NCBI GenBank assembly: GCA_016705545.1
Contig: JADIYA010000012.1
Span: 1 to 64,000, forward strand
Reading direction: 5' to 3'
Length of the DNA: 64,000 bases
DNA from: Flavobacteriales bacterium
GTDB taxonomy: Bacteria; Bacteroidota; Bacteroidia; Flavobacteriales_F; PHOS-HE28
Position 1 is the first letter of the stretch, and the number at the start of each line of letters is the position of its first letter. Shown one piece after another: positions 35,970-44,797 of this stretch. The notes under the pieces were generated by a model that did not search any database, was not told where the DNA came from, and was given only the letters and a program-made list of their open reading frames with translations. A program made the translations under genes and the position numbers.

Positions 35970-37141
35970 CGCAAGGGGATCAATTGCACGCGCTCGCCTT
36001 GAACCATCCCTTGCGCGGATCCCGGGAAATACGCGAGTGCATCGGCGTGCACCAACGTGGTGAGCATGTGCGAGCCCTCCTCGGGCAGGAGTTCCACCAG
36101 GCCATTGCGTATGCGCGCAGCGCGGAACTCGGCCCGGTCGCCCTTCAATTCAATCGGCTGCGCGAGAGGCAGCTGCTCCCTGCCTGCAAAGGGATCCAGG
36201 GCACCTTGCATGCTGCGCAGGAAGGGGAGCACGTACGCGTGCCAGCAAACCAGCACCGCGCGCGGATTGCCGGGCAGCGCGAACACTGGCTTGCCCCCGA
36301 TCGTGGCGAAGAGCATGGGCTTGCCGGGCTTCTGCCTTACGCCGTGGAAATGGATGTTGGCGCCCATGCTATCCAGGACCTGACGGATGGAATCGTGCTC
36401 GCCAACGGAGACTCCGCCGGTGGTGATCACCGCATCACTATCCGCCAGCGCCGCTTCCAGCACTGCGCGGATCTCCGCCGGGTCGTCACTCGAGGTGAAT
36501 GGCGGCTCTTCCGTATGGAACCAGGCCGCCCTGACGGCTGCCACCAGCATGCGCTCATTGCTGGAGTGGATCATGCCGGCATGGTCCTCGCCCGGCTCAA
36601 TGAACTCACTGCCTGTTCGCACGATGGAAACGATAGGCTCTGTGACCACCATCACCTCGTCGAGCCCCCCGCAGGCCAGAAGACCCACAGCAGCGGCGTT
36701 CATTCGCTCACCCTTCGCCAAGAGCAATTCACCCGAGCGGAACGACTCTCCGCGCCTGCGGATGTTGGCGCCTGGGATCACCTCTGTGAGCGCACGAACG
36801 GACTGGGCTGCATCGCCCAAACCAACGCGCTCCTGCATCACAACGCCATGCGTGCCTTCGGGCAGCGCCGCACCCGTGAAAATCCGCACGCACTCACCGG
36901 CTCCGAGCGATTGGCCGAGCACTTGTCCAGCGGCAATGCTCCCTATGCGTGACCAGGGTCCAATGGGACCCGCCACAGCGTAACCATCAACAGCGCTCAC
37001 ATCCATGCGCGGGTAATCGTCCGCTGCGAAAGCATCCTGGGCTAGGCAAGTGCCAATCGCGTGCTCCAGCCTGCGGAACTCTGCCGGCATCGCGGGCGCG
37101 TTCGCCATGCAGATCCGCTGAGCCTCCTCCACGGTCAGCAT
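35966..37141 (-). CDS. moeA: Molybdopterin molybdenumtransferase MoeA
   Basis: Inserts molybdate into adenylylated molybdopterin. The protein has 391 aa. Motifs: YPRMDVSAVDGYAV, RIFTGAALPEGTHGVVMQE, NIRRRGE, VRTGSE, TTGGVSVGEHDSI, HGVRQKPGKPMLFA and ALPGNP. In the last, the residues after PGNP read RAVLVCW rather than the more usual VSALV, which is a minor variation. It overlaps the ThiF-like gene by 7 nt and mobA by 4 nt. Confidence 0.95.
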   Translation of the reverse strand: MLTVEEAQRICMANAPAMPAEFRRLEHAIGTCLAQDAFAADDYPRMDVSAVDGYAVAGPIGPWSRIGSIAAGQVLGQSLGAGECVRIFTGAALPEGTHGVVMQERVGLGDAAQSVRALTEVIPGANIRRRGESFRSGELLLAKGERMNAAAVGLLACGGLDEVMVVTEPIVSIVRTGSEFIEPGEDHAGMIHSSNERMLVAAVRAAWFHTEEPPFTSSDDPAEIRAVLEAALADSDAVITTGGVSVGEHDSIRQVLDSMGANIHFHGVRQKPGKPMLFATIGGKPVFALPGNPRAVLVCWHAYVLPFLRSMQGALDPFAGREQLPLAQPIELKGDRAEFRAARIRNGLVELLPEEGSHMLTTLVHADALAYFPGSAQGMVQGERVQLIPLR

Positions 37142-37794
37142 GTCAATGCATGCTTGAAGGTGATCCAGCGCCTCTCACCGCCATCATACAGGTCGAGCGA
37201 CCCATTGACCACCTGTTCGCCCCGGAGAAGCGATGCGATGGTCCTGCTCATGCCCTCAGCCACAGCTTCAATCGTGTCCATCGGCACCTGTTGCATATCG
37301 CAGCCATCCTGATCCGGGCCGATGCGCCCGGCGTAGACATCGGCACGCGATAGCTCGATTCCTTCACTGCGAGCGTGCAGGAGCAGCACCTGGCCTTGAT
37401 CGCGGTGCAGTGCGCCGCTCACCAACGGGATCGCCAACGCTGAACATGCCCGATCAAGAAGATTCTTCGCGTGGAGGTCGTCCGTGCAGTCAGCGATCAA
37501 ATCGTGGCCACTCAATGAAACCGTGGCATTGCCGGCATCGATGAATCGTGATTCGGCATTAAGCTCCATATACGGCGCGATGGTCTCGAGCTTCGCCCGG
37601 AACGCATCTGCCTTGAGCGATCCGATATCATCCGGGGTATAGAACCGTTGCCTGACGAGGTTGCCGGCTTCAACGCGATCGCCATCGAATAGGGACATGA
37701 ACTGAACATGCAGGCCAAGCAATCGGTGAAGCAACTCACCCCCGAGCGCACCAGCACCGATGACCGCGACGCGAGCGGTGGCCATGCCCTTCAT
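37135..37794 (-). CDS. ThiF/MoeB family adenylyltransferase
   Basis: E1-like enzyme that probably adenylates the MoaD C-terminus. The protein has about 219 aa from the ATG at 37794 (MKGMATARVAVIG); the ATG at 37785 is also possible. Nucleotide motifs: VAVIGAGALGGELLHRL, LFDGDRVEAGNLVRQRFY and DLIADCTDDLHAKNLLDRACS. I see no paired CxxC zinc motifs, so it is shorter and simpler than E. coli MoeB. It is the first gene of the leftward operon ThiF-moeA-mobA-moaD-moaE-moaCB. Confidence 0.85.
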   Translation of the reverse strand: MKGMATARVAVIGAGALGGELLHRLLGLHVQFMSLFDGDRVEAGNLVRQRFYTPDDIGSLKADAFRAKLETIAPYMELNAESRFIDAGNATVSLSGHDLIADCTDDLHAKNLLDRACSALAIPLVSGALHRDQGQVLLLHARSEGIELSRADVYAGRIGPDQDGCDMQQVPMDTIEAVAEGMSRTIASLLRGEQVVNGSLDLYDGGERRWITFKHALTC

Positions 37795-37859
37795 GCGGCC
37801 GAAGTTAGCCGGAGACCCATGGCCCAATCAAAAGGCTGCAACCCCCTGGCTGGAAAGAA

Positions 37860-37888
37860 GAAGCCCCGCGAGCAGGTCGCGGGGCTTC
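37860..37888 (-). terminator. Terminator of the FG-GAP surface-protein gene
   Basis: A perfect 12-bp stem (GAAGCCCCGCGA with TCGCGGGGCTTC) and a 5-nt loop start 20 nt past the stop at 37909. On the minus strand TTCTTTCC follows. It separates this gene from the Moco operon. Confidence 0.8.
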
Positions 37889-37908
37889 CAGCATTTTCTC
37901 CTTGCGCC

Positions 37909-40725
37909 TTATTGCACCACGATGCGCTGGTGGCTGCTGCCATCGGCATGGCGGACACGCACCACGTACTCGCCCGGCGCGATGCCTTGCAGGCTGAGCG
38001 TCCGGGTGCCTGTGGTGCTCGCACCCAAGCTGAGCGCAACGCGACCGGTCACATCCACCAGTTCGAAGCCGGTGATGCCAGCCAGGCCGTTGGTCACAAC
38101 CGTGACCGACTCATGTGCCGGATTAGGGAACACGCCTACCTGAGCCGCGCCAGCTTCGGCGATGCCCACACCGATTTCCACGGTCGCAGGGTCGCGCAAG
38201 CTCTCGCAGGCTACGCCTTCGGCTTCTACCTCCCAATCGTAGAAGAAGTAGTAGAAGTTGAGCGCATTGGCGCCCGTTACGCTGCTGGTGGTGATGGCGC
38301 CCACGGTGCCCAAGGCATAGGGGTAGGTGGGATTGCTCCCATTGCCGTCACGCCAGAGCTGCGGATTTCCGCCCACGCACCGCAGGCCGTATTCGCCCGG
38401 ACCGGGCACCGCGTAGTTCAGGTCGATGCGACTCTCGCCATCGGGGATGTTGATCACCTGGCTGGTGATGGTGCTGCCATCCGCGCGGTCGATGAGCGCC
38501 ACGGTGCGGTTGCCTGCGCCGCTAGCATACACCTTCACGCTCAAGATGGTGAAGGCCTCCGAGGCAGTGAACACCGGGTAGTTGTCGCTATTGGTATGGT
38601 AGGCTCCTGGGGCAGCCGTGGTGAGCCTGTCAACCGGCCCTCCGAACCATTCGCCACCGCCATGAATAGTGGTAGCGCTGGCGTAATACGTGGTTGTGGA
38701 GTTCAGGAAGGGCGTGATAAAGGTGTTTCCGGTGGCGATAGCAGGGCCGCCAGCGTTCTCCGAGAACCATTGGATATTGTCCCCGATGGCCTCCAAGCTG
38801 GCTGATCCAGGACCGGAGAGGATCACGTCATCAGCAACCGGCATCGGTGCGGCAAGCACTTCGACCTCAATCGGCGCGCTCGTGAAATCACCGCAATTGC
38901 CCGTGATGGTGACCGTGTAAGTGCCGGATTGGGTGATGCTCGCTTGTTGGGTAGTGGCGCCATTGCTCCATGTATACCCGTTTGCGACCGTGCTGGTAAG
39001 CTGCACCGTTCCACCCTCGCAGATGGTGGTAGGACCATCGGCGGTAACGGTTGGGGTCTCGTCCGGGCTCTGTTGCACAAAGAAGCTGGTGGTGCCCGTG
39101 CAACCGCTGCCATCATCGATGACCACGGAATAGTTGCCAGCGGTGGTCACCGTGATCGATTGCGAAGTGGCGCCAGTGCTCCAAGTGTAATCGTAGCCGG
39201 CATTGGCCTGCAATTCCACGCTATCGCCATTGCCGCAGAGCACGGTGCTGCCAATGGGCGTAATGGACGCCACCGGGCTTATGCAAGTGTTCTCAATGAT
39301 GGTGATGTATTGGTTCGCGGCGATGTTGGTGAAGGTCTCGGTGCCGCCAGCGGGCCAACGGACCGTGAGGGTAGGGATCACGGTATGCGCGCCCAAGCCG
39401 AACATGCCAGCGAAGGTGGTGACCATGCCGTAGCTCTCGCCGGCGCGCACCTCGCGGATCTGCGTGCCCCAAGGTCCGGTGATGGTGATCCGGGCGCCCA
39501 CGGCGTCGCGGTTGCTCACGGTGCCTTGCAGGCGAACGCCGAACCAGTGGTTGTCGTTGCCTTCGTTCAGCCAAAGGCGGTCTGGGTTGTTGTTATCCGG
39601 AGTGATATAGTTGCTCCCGTAGTTGGCGAACACATCCACGGAACCGTCATTGTTCAGGTCACCGGTGGCGAAGCTGTGCATGGCCTTGTTGCTGGGGAAG
39701 AGGCCGGTGATGCGGGTGAAGGTGCCGTCGCCATCGTTCTTGAAATAGTACTCCACGCCTCCCGCGATCAGGATGTCCACGAAGCCATCATTATCGAAGT
39801 CGGCGAACTTGCTCTGGAGCATGAAGCCGCCGAACTCCAGACCGCTGCCTGCACTGATATCGGTGAAGTGTCCGGTTCCATCGTTCTCGAAAAGCTGGAT
39901 ATTGTTGTCGTGGTTGGTCACCACCATGTCGAAGTCGCCATCGTTGTCAATGTCTCCGAAATCGGCTGTCCAACTCTGGAAACGGATCTGCACGCCGTAC
40001 TCCTCGGCTTGGTCGCTGTAATTGTTGTTGCCGTCGTTCACGAACAAGCGGTTCCAACGGCGCGGGTCATCGGGGTTGTTCACCCCTTGGCGGCAATGCG
40101 CGATGTAAAGGTCGAGGTCACCGTCGTTGTCGAAATCGGTCCACACGCTGCCGTAGTTCCCGCTCATGTCACTGGTCGGGTTGGTGGTGTAGTCGATGAT
40201 ATCAGCATAGGAGAGCGTCCCGCTTCCATTGTTGAGCCATTGGCGGGGGGCACCGTCGTCGTGACAAGACCAGTAGTCATTGTGGCCGTCGTTGTTGATA
40301 TCGGCGATGTTCACGCATTGGGTGAAAAGGCTGCCGTTGTTGAGATCGGAGATGGTGCTCTGACCGATGCCGGTGATGCGGCGGTAGTGGACGCCATCAT
40401 AGCTCCCGCCGCTCACCACGTCCTTGTGGCCATCATTGTCGATATCAGCCGCCGCAAATCCCCATTGGCCGCTGGCGCTCATGTTGCCGTAGCTCACCGT
40501 GGTGAAGGTCCCGTTGGCGTTCTGGTAATCGACCTTCAGCGTGCGGGCGTTGTCGAGCTTCACGATGTCGTCGAGCCCATCGCCGTTCATGTCGGTGACG
40601 CCCATGCAGCCGCCACTGATGCTAGCGCCCATCAGGGGAGTCTCATTGCTGAAGGAGAGCTGGGCGCTCAGCAGGCCGGGCAGCAAGGCAATGGCTGCGA
40701 CCAAAAAGAGTTTTCGTCCGTTCAT
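37909..40725 (-). CDS. FG-GAP/VCBS-repeat surface protein with ASPIC/UnbV-like domain and T9SS sorting domain
   Basis: A 938-aa exported protein. Signal peptide (1-21); seven or so FG-GAP/VCBS blades with Asp-rich loops (DMNGDGLDDIV, DIDNDGHKDVV, DFDNDGDLDLY, DIDNDGDFDMV, DFDNDGFVDIL, DLNNDGSVDVF) that bind calcium in known propellers; an ASPIC/UnbV-like segment (WFGVRLQGTVSNRDAVGARITI); two Ig/PKD-like modules (ICEGGTVQLTS); and a C-terminal T9SS type A domain (VGVFPNPAHESVTV, VDVTGRVAL, LQGIAPGEYVVRV). Likely cell-surface; function unknown. It is monocistronic, with its own terminator. Confidence 0.9.
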   Translation of the reverse strand: MNGRKLFLVAAIALLPGLLSAQLSFSNETPLMGASISGGCMGVTDMNGDGLDDIVKLDNARTLKVDYQNANGTFTTVSYGNMSASGQWGFAAADIDNDGHKDVVSGGSYDGVHYRRITGIGQSTISDLNNGSLFTQCVNIADINNDGHNDYWSCHDDGAPRQWLNNGSGTLSYADIIDYTTNPTSDMSGNYGSVWTDFDNDGDLDLYIAHCRQGVNNPDDPRRWNRLFVNDGNNNYSDQAEEYGVQIRFQSWTADFGDIDNDGDFDMVVTNHDNNIQLFENDGTGHFTDISAGSGLEFGGFMLQSKFADFDNDGFVDILIAGGVEYYFKNDGDGTFTRITGLFPSNKAMHSFATGDLNNDGSVDVFANYGSNYITPDNNNPDRLWLNEGNDNHWFGVRLQGTVSNRDAVGARITITGPWGTQIREVRAGESYGMVTTFAGMFGLGAHTVIPTLTVRWPAGGTETFTNIAANQYITIIENTCISPVASITPIGSTVLCGNGDSVELQANAGYDYTWSTGATSQSITVTTAGNYSVVIDDGSGCTGTTSFFVQQSPDETPTVTADGPTTICEGGTVQLTSTVANGYTWSNGATTQQASITQSGTYTVTITGNCGDFTSAPIEVEVLAAPMPVADDVILSGPGSASLEAIGDNIQWFSENAGGPAIATGNTFITPFLNSTTTYYASATTIHGGGEWFGGPVDRLTTAAPGAYHTNSDNYPVFTASEAFTILSVKVYASGAGNRTVALIDRADGSTITSQVINIPDGESRIDLNYAVPGPGEYGLRCVGGNPQLWRDGNGSNPTYPYALGTVGAITTSSVTGANALNFYYFFYDWEVEAEGVACESLRDPATVEIGVGIAEAGAAQVGVFPNPAHESVTVVTNGLAGITGFELVDVTGRVALSLGASTTGTRTLSLQGIAPGEYVVRVRHADGSSHQRIVVQ

Positions 40726-40800
40726 CTTAGGTTGTTGGTTTCGGTTCCGTAAAGGGGTTGCTTGCAGGCGCGCCCAATGTAGGAGAAGGCCCGATCCGGC

Positions 40801-41931
40801 CTAGGTGCCCTTCGACAGGCTCTCTTTAGATCCTACGGGGGTCACTTCGGCACCCTCGAAGGTCTGGCGCCGGATGCTCTCCCGGTGGATGGCATCCATG
40901 AACTCGCGCACGAAATCCTCGCTCAGCCCCAAGTGGCGGGCCATGCGGAGCTGGCGCTTCATGATCCGTTCCCAGCGCTCGGGCTGGAGGATGGCCACGT
41001 TGTGCAAGCGCTTATGGTCACCGATTCGCTCGGCGATATCCATGCGTGTCCCGAGCTTCTGGACGATCTCCTCATCCAACTGGTCAATCAGGTCGCGGAG
41101 CTCCTCCAGGCCATCGCGCATGGCATCGGTGGGCACCGCTTGCCGGAAAATCAATCCATCGAGCGTTTGGCCGAAGGCTTCCGGAGTTAGCTGTTGGTCG
41201 GCATCGCTGCGGGCGTTCGCGGGATTAGGATGCACCTCGATCATCAGCCCGGAAAAGCCCAGGTCCAAGGCCTGCTGGGCCACCTGGCCGATGCGCTCTG
41301 TGCTGCCAGCGATATGACTGGGGTCGCACAAAAGCTCCAATCCCGGGTGGGCGGCTTTCAAGCGGATGGGGAACTCCCACATGGGGCTGTTCCGGTAGGG
41401 CGTTCGCTCGAACCAGCTGAATCCGCGGTGCACGGCTGCCAGCCGCTTAAGGCCCGCCCGGCTCAAGCGCTCCAATGCCCCCACCCACAGGTGCAGGTCC
41501 GGATTGATCGGGTTCTTCACCAGCACCGGGACATCAACGCCGTGCAGGGCGTCGGCAATGGCCTGCACGCTGAATGGATTCGGCGTTGTGCGGGCGCCGA
41601 TCCAAAGCATATCAATGCCGGCCTTCAGCGCAGCTTGCACATGTTCCGGAGTAGCTACCTCGGTGGCAATCAGCAAACCGGTCTCGCGCTTGGCGTCTTG
41701 CAACCAGCTCAGCGCCGCATCACCAGCGCCCTCGAAACTGCCAGGCCGGGTGCGCGGCTTCCACACCCCGGCGCGCATCACATTGGCGCGGCCATCGGCC
41801 TTCAAGGCCCGCGCGGATTCCATCACCTGCGCTTGGCTCTCGGCGCTGCATGGTCCGGCAATCACCAAGGGGCGTTTCAAGCCCAGGCCCCAGGCCGAAA
41901 ATGGAAGAGGCTCGATGCCTTTGAAGTCCAT
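40801..41931 (-). CDS. Bifunctional DAHP synthase / chorismate mutase
   Basis: Shikimate-pathway enzyme fusing a type I-beta DAHP synthase (about 1-260: PLVIAGPCSAES, MRAGVWKPRTRPGSFEG, ARTTPNPFSVQ, VKNPINPD, LLCDPSHIAGS, MIEVHPNP) to a C-terminal type II chorismate mutase (about 285-360: LRDLIDQLDEEIVQKLGTRMDIAERIGDHKR). The protein has 376 aa from the ATG at 41931. A TTG at 41940 would start inside the -7 element, so the ATG is preferred. The mutase domain often confers feedback control in such fusions. Confidence 0.94.
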   Translation of the reverse strand: MDFKGIEPLPFSAWGLGLKRPLVIAGPCSAESQAQVMESARALKADGRANVMRAGVWKPRTRPGSFEGAGDAALSWLQDAKRETGLLIATEVATPEHVQAALKAGIDMLWIGARTTPNPFSVQAIADALHGVDVPVLVKNPINPDLHLWVGALERLSRAGLKRLAAVHRGFSWFERTPYRNSPMWEFPIRLKAAHPGLELLCDPSHIAGSTERIGQVAQQALDLGFSGLMIEVHPNPANARSDADQQLTPEAFGQTLDGLIFRQAVPTDAMRDGLEELRDLIDQLDEEIVQKLGTRMDIAERIGDHKRLHNVAILQPERWERIMKRQLRMARHLGLSEDFVREFMDAIHRESIRRQTFEGAEVTPVGSKESLSKGT

Positions 41932-41937
41932 CGCTTT

Positions 41938-41945
41938 CAAAAGTA
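41938..41945 (-). promoter_or_regulatory. -7 element TACTTTTG abutting the DAHP synthase gene
   Basis: An exact TAnnTTTG match on the minus strand ends 6 nt before the ATG at 41931, implying a very short or absent 5' UTR. No good -33 TTG is seen at 18-21 nt. Confidence 0.5.
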
Positions 41946-41992
41946 CGCCTTGCCCCGTGCCTATGTTCGCTTCAATCCCGGGCCCTGTCGCC

Positions 41993-42955
41993 CTAGGCCT
42001 TCATCGCCCCTTCCACCATGTTCTTGCTCCCGATGTAGAGCGGGCAGCGTTGGTGAAGCTCTGTGGGCATGAGATCCAGGATGCGCGTGGTCCCGTTCGT
42101 CGCCGCTCCGCCAGCTTGCTCAACCAAGTACGCGAGCGGATTGGCCTCGTACAACAGGCGCAGCTTCCCCTGGGGTGACTTGGACGTAGCCGGATAGAGG
42201 TAGATGCCACCCTTCATCAGGTTGCGGTGGAAATCGGCTACCAGGCTGCCGATGTAACGCGCGCTCATCTTCTGCTTCTTGCAGTCGTCGATGTAGCGCT
42301 GAACGGCGGGGTCGAAGTCGTAGAGATTGCCCTCGTTCACGGAGAAGATCTTCCCATCCGCAGGCGTCTTCATATCGGGATGGCTCAGGCAGAATGTGCC
42401 GATGCTGGGATCCAGCGTGAAGCCGTTGACGCCGTGTCCCGTGGTGTACACCAGCATGGTGCTGCTGCCATAGATGATGTAGCCTGCGGCCACTTGCGCG
42501 GTGCCCGGCTGCATGAAGTCCTCCATCGTGGCCTTATCACCCGTGCTCACGCGGCGGTAGATGCTGAAGATGGTGCCGATGCTCACGTTCACGTCGATGT
42601 TGCTGCTGCCATCGAGCGGGTCCATGGTCACCACGTACTTGCCGCCGTTGTCGAAGTGGACGATGTCGTCGTTCTCCTCGCTGGCCACGGCGCACACCAT
42701 GCCCTGGCTTCGCAGCAATCGGATGAAAAGATCATTGGCGTACACATCGAGCTTCTGCTGCTGCTCTCCTTGGATGTTCTCGCTGCCTTGCGCGCCCAGG
42801 ATGTCCTCGGCCAACCCGGCCTTGTTCACCTCACGATTCACCATTTTGCCCGCCAAGCGGAAACTGGTGAGCAATTGGCTTAGTTCGCCCGTGGCATAGG
42901 TGAATTCGTGCTGCCGCTCGGTGATGAACTCGGCAAGGGTCTTAACGTGGGCCAT
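41993..42955 (-). CDS. fbp: Fructose-1,6-bisphosphatase, class I
   Basis: Gluconeogenic phosphatase. The protein has 320 aa from the ATG at 42955 (MAHVKTLAEFITERQ); the frame extends upstream to 43234 over the divergent GNAT gene, but that part is a shadow. Metal and substrate motifs: ASEENDD, VTMDPLDGSSNIDVNVSIGTIF, and RYIGSLVADFHRNLMKGGIYLYP. Class I enzymes are often controlled allosterically by AMP; nothing further can be read here. Confidence 0.95.
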   Translation of the reverse strand: MAHVKTLAEFITERQHEFTYATGELSQLLTSFRLAGKMVNREVNKAGLAEDILGAQGSENIQGEQQQKLDVYANDLFIRLLRSQGMVCAVASEENDDIVHFDNGGKYVVTMDPLDGSSNIDVNVSIGTIFSIYRRVSTGDKATMEDFMQPGTAQVAAGYIIYGSSTMLVYTTGHGVNGFTLDPSIGTFCLSHPDMKTPADGKIFSVNEGNLYDFDPAVQRYIDDCKKQKMSARYIGSLVADFHRNLMKGGIYLYPATSKSPQGKLRLLYEANPLAYLVEQAGGAATNGTTRILDLMPTELHQRCPLYIGSKNMVEGAMKA

Positions 42956-43040
42956 GTGATCAGGGTAGATGTGGGCGAAAGCGCCTGGGAGAACGATGCG
43001 ATTCCGAGGCGAAGATCGGTCGGGCGTTTCTTTGCACCGC

Positions 43041-43517
43041 ATGGAAATGAACATTCGCCGCGCCAAGGAAGGTGACGTGCCGCGCATGCTCGAACTTGTG
43101 CGCGAGCTTGCAGTCTTCGAGCGCGCACCGGAAGAGGTGACCGTGATGCTGGACCACATGCGTGATGCCGGCTTCGGGCCGAACCCGATCTGGGTTGGTT
43201 GGGTCGCCGAATTCGATGGCATCATACAAGGCATGGCCGTGTGCTATGAGCGCTATTCGACTTGGAAGGGGCGCCGCCTGTACCTGGAGGACATCGTCGT
43301 GACGGAAGCCGCTAGGGGTAAAGGCCTTGGCGAACGTCTATTCCGGGCCTGCGCGGCATACGCTCTGAGCAAGGAACACGATGGCATGACATGGCAAGTG
43401 CTTGATTGGAACCACGGCGCCGTCCGTTTCTACGAGCGGCTGGGTGCTTCCTTCTCGAAGGAATGGTGGAACGGCTCGGTGAACAAGGAACAACTCAAGA
43501 CCCTCGCCGCCGGATGA
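43041..43517 (+). CDS. GNAT family N-acetyltransferase
   Basis: A 158-aa acetyl-CoA-dependent acetyltransferase resembling diamine acetyltransferase-type GNATs. Motif A reads YLEDIVVTEAARGKGLGERLFRACAAYAL (acetyl-CoA loop RGKGLG); the end WNHGAVRFYERLGA is typical. ATG at 43041, with a second at 43047. TTTCTTTG, one base from TAnnTTTG, lies 6 nt before the start. Its stop overlaps the aspartate kinase start (ATGA), so the two are coupled. Substrate unknown. Confidence 0.88.
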   Translation: MEMNIRRAKEGDVPRMLELVRELAVFERAPEEVTVMLDHMRDAGFGPNPIWVGWVAEFDGIIQGMAVCYERYSTWKGRRLYLEDIVVTEAARGKGLGERLFRACAAYALSKEHDGMTWQVLDWNHGAVRFYERLGASFSKEWWNGSVNKEQLKTLAAG

Positions 43518-44788
43518 AGGTCTTCAAGTTCGGCGGGGCCAGCGTGAAGGACGCGGCGGGCGTGCGCAACGTGGCGAAGGTGCTCTCGCACTTCCCTGAT
43601 GATGATCTGCTGATCGTGGTGAGCGCGATGGGGAAGACGACCAACGCGCTGGAGGAGGTGGTGTGGGCCGACCTGGAGGGACGCGACCCCGCGAACGTCA
43701 TCGATGAACTGGTCAGGTTCCATAGGCGGATAAACATGGATGTGACCACGGACGCGACCCGTCAAGGGACTGAGTTGTATGAGGCCTTGGAGAAGCCGCT
43801 CACCGCGAGGCTCATCAACGCGGACCTGCGCGTCCCTGATCGCTATTACGATCGTATCGTTTCATGGGGTGAGCTGGCCAGCACGCGCATCGTGAGCAAC
43901 CACCTCGATAGCGTCGGCCTGGAGAACACCTGGGTCGATGCACGCGATATCATCAGGACCGATGATCTGTACCGTTCAGCGCGCGTGGACTGGAGCGCTT
44001 CAAAGGCTGCTGCCGCGTCCCGGTTGCAACCACTGATGAAAAGCGGGAAAGACCCTGTGCGCATCGTCACTCAAGGATTCATCGGGAGGAATCATCACGG
44101 CCAGACCACTACCCTCGGACGCGAAGGCTCTGACTTCTCCGCCGCCATCTTCGCCTACCTGCTCGATGCCGAGAGCGTCACTATCTGGAAGGACGTGCCC
44201 GGCATGTTCAACGCCGACCCCAATCGCTTTCACGACACCAAGCTCCTATCGCACATCAGCTACCGCGAGGCCATCGAGCTCAGCTACTTCGGCGCCAGCG
44301 TGATCCATCCGCGCACCTTGCAGCCCTTGCAGAAGAAGGGCATTCCGCTCTACGTGCGCTCTTTCATAGACCTGTCCGCCCCCGGCACAACCATCGACGA
44401 CCAGAGCGAGAACGACTCGCTGATCCCCTCCTTCATCGTGAAGCCGAAGCAATTGCTGATCAGCATCACGCCGCGCGACCTCAGCTTCATCGTTGAGGAG
44501 AACCTCAGCGGGATCTTCGCCCGATTCGCGCAGCAGAACGTGCGCATCGACCTGATGCAGAACAGCGCTCTGGCGTTCAGCGTGGCGGTTGATGACACGC
44601 CGCGCAGCCGAGGCCTGATCGAAGATATCCGTGGTGAATACGAGGTGCGCTACAACGAAGGATGTGAGCTGGTGACCGTGCGCCATTACGATGAGCCCAC
44701 CTTGGCCAAGCTCCTTGCGGACAAAGAGGTGATGCTGGAGCAGCGCAGCCGCACCACCGCGCGTTTCGTGCTGAAAGCGCAGGCCTAG
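43514..44788 (+). CDS. lysC: Aspartate kinase
   Basis: First enzyme of the aspartate family pathway (Lys, Thr, Met, diaminopimelate). The protein has 424 aa from the ATG at 43514, overlapping the GNAT stop; the open frame upstream to 43406 is a shadow. MKVFKFGGASV is the kinase signature, followed by SWGELASTRI, TLGREGSDFSAAI, WKDVPGMFNADP and two C-terminal ACT-like regions (about 305-424) that usually mediate lysine or threonine feedback. It is monofunctional. Confidence 0.94.
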   Translation: MKVFKFGGASVKDAAGVRNVAKVLSHFPDDDLLIVVSAMGKTTNALEEVVWADLEGRDPANVIDELVRFHRRINMDVTTDATRQGTELYEALEKPLTARLINADLRVPDRYYDRIVSWGELASTRIVSNHLDSVGLENTWVDARDIIRTDDLYRSARVDWSASKAAAASRLQPLMKSGKDPVRIVTQGFIGRNHHGQTTTLGREGSDFSAAIFAYLLDAESVTIWKDVPGMFNADPNRFHDTKLLSHISYREAIELSYFGASVIHPRTLQPLQKKGIPLYVRSFIDLSAPGTTIDDQSENDSLIPSFIVKPKQLLISITPRDLSFIVEENLSGIFARFAQQNVRIDLMQNSALAFSVAVDDTPRSRGLIEDIRGEYEVRYNEGCELVTVRHYDEPTLAKLLADKEVMLEQRSRTTARFVLKAQA

Positions 44789-44797
44789 CTTCGCATC

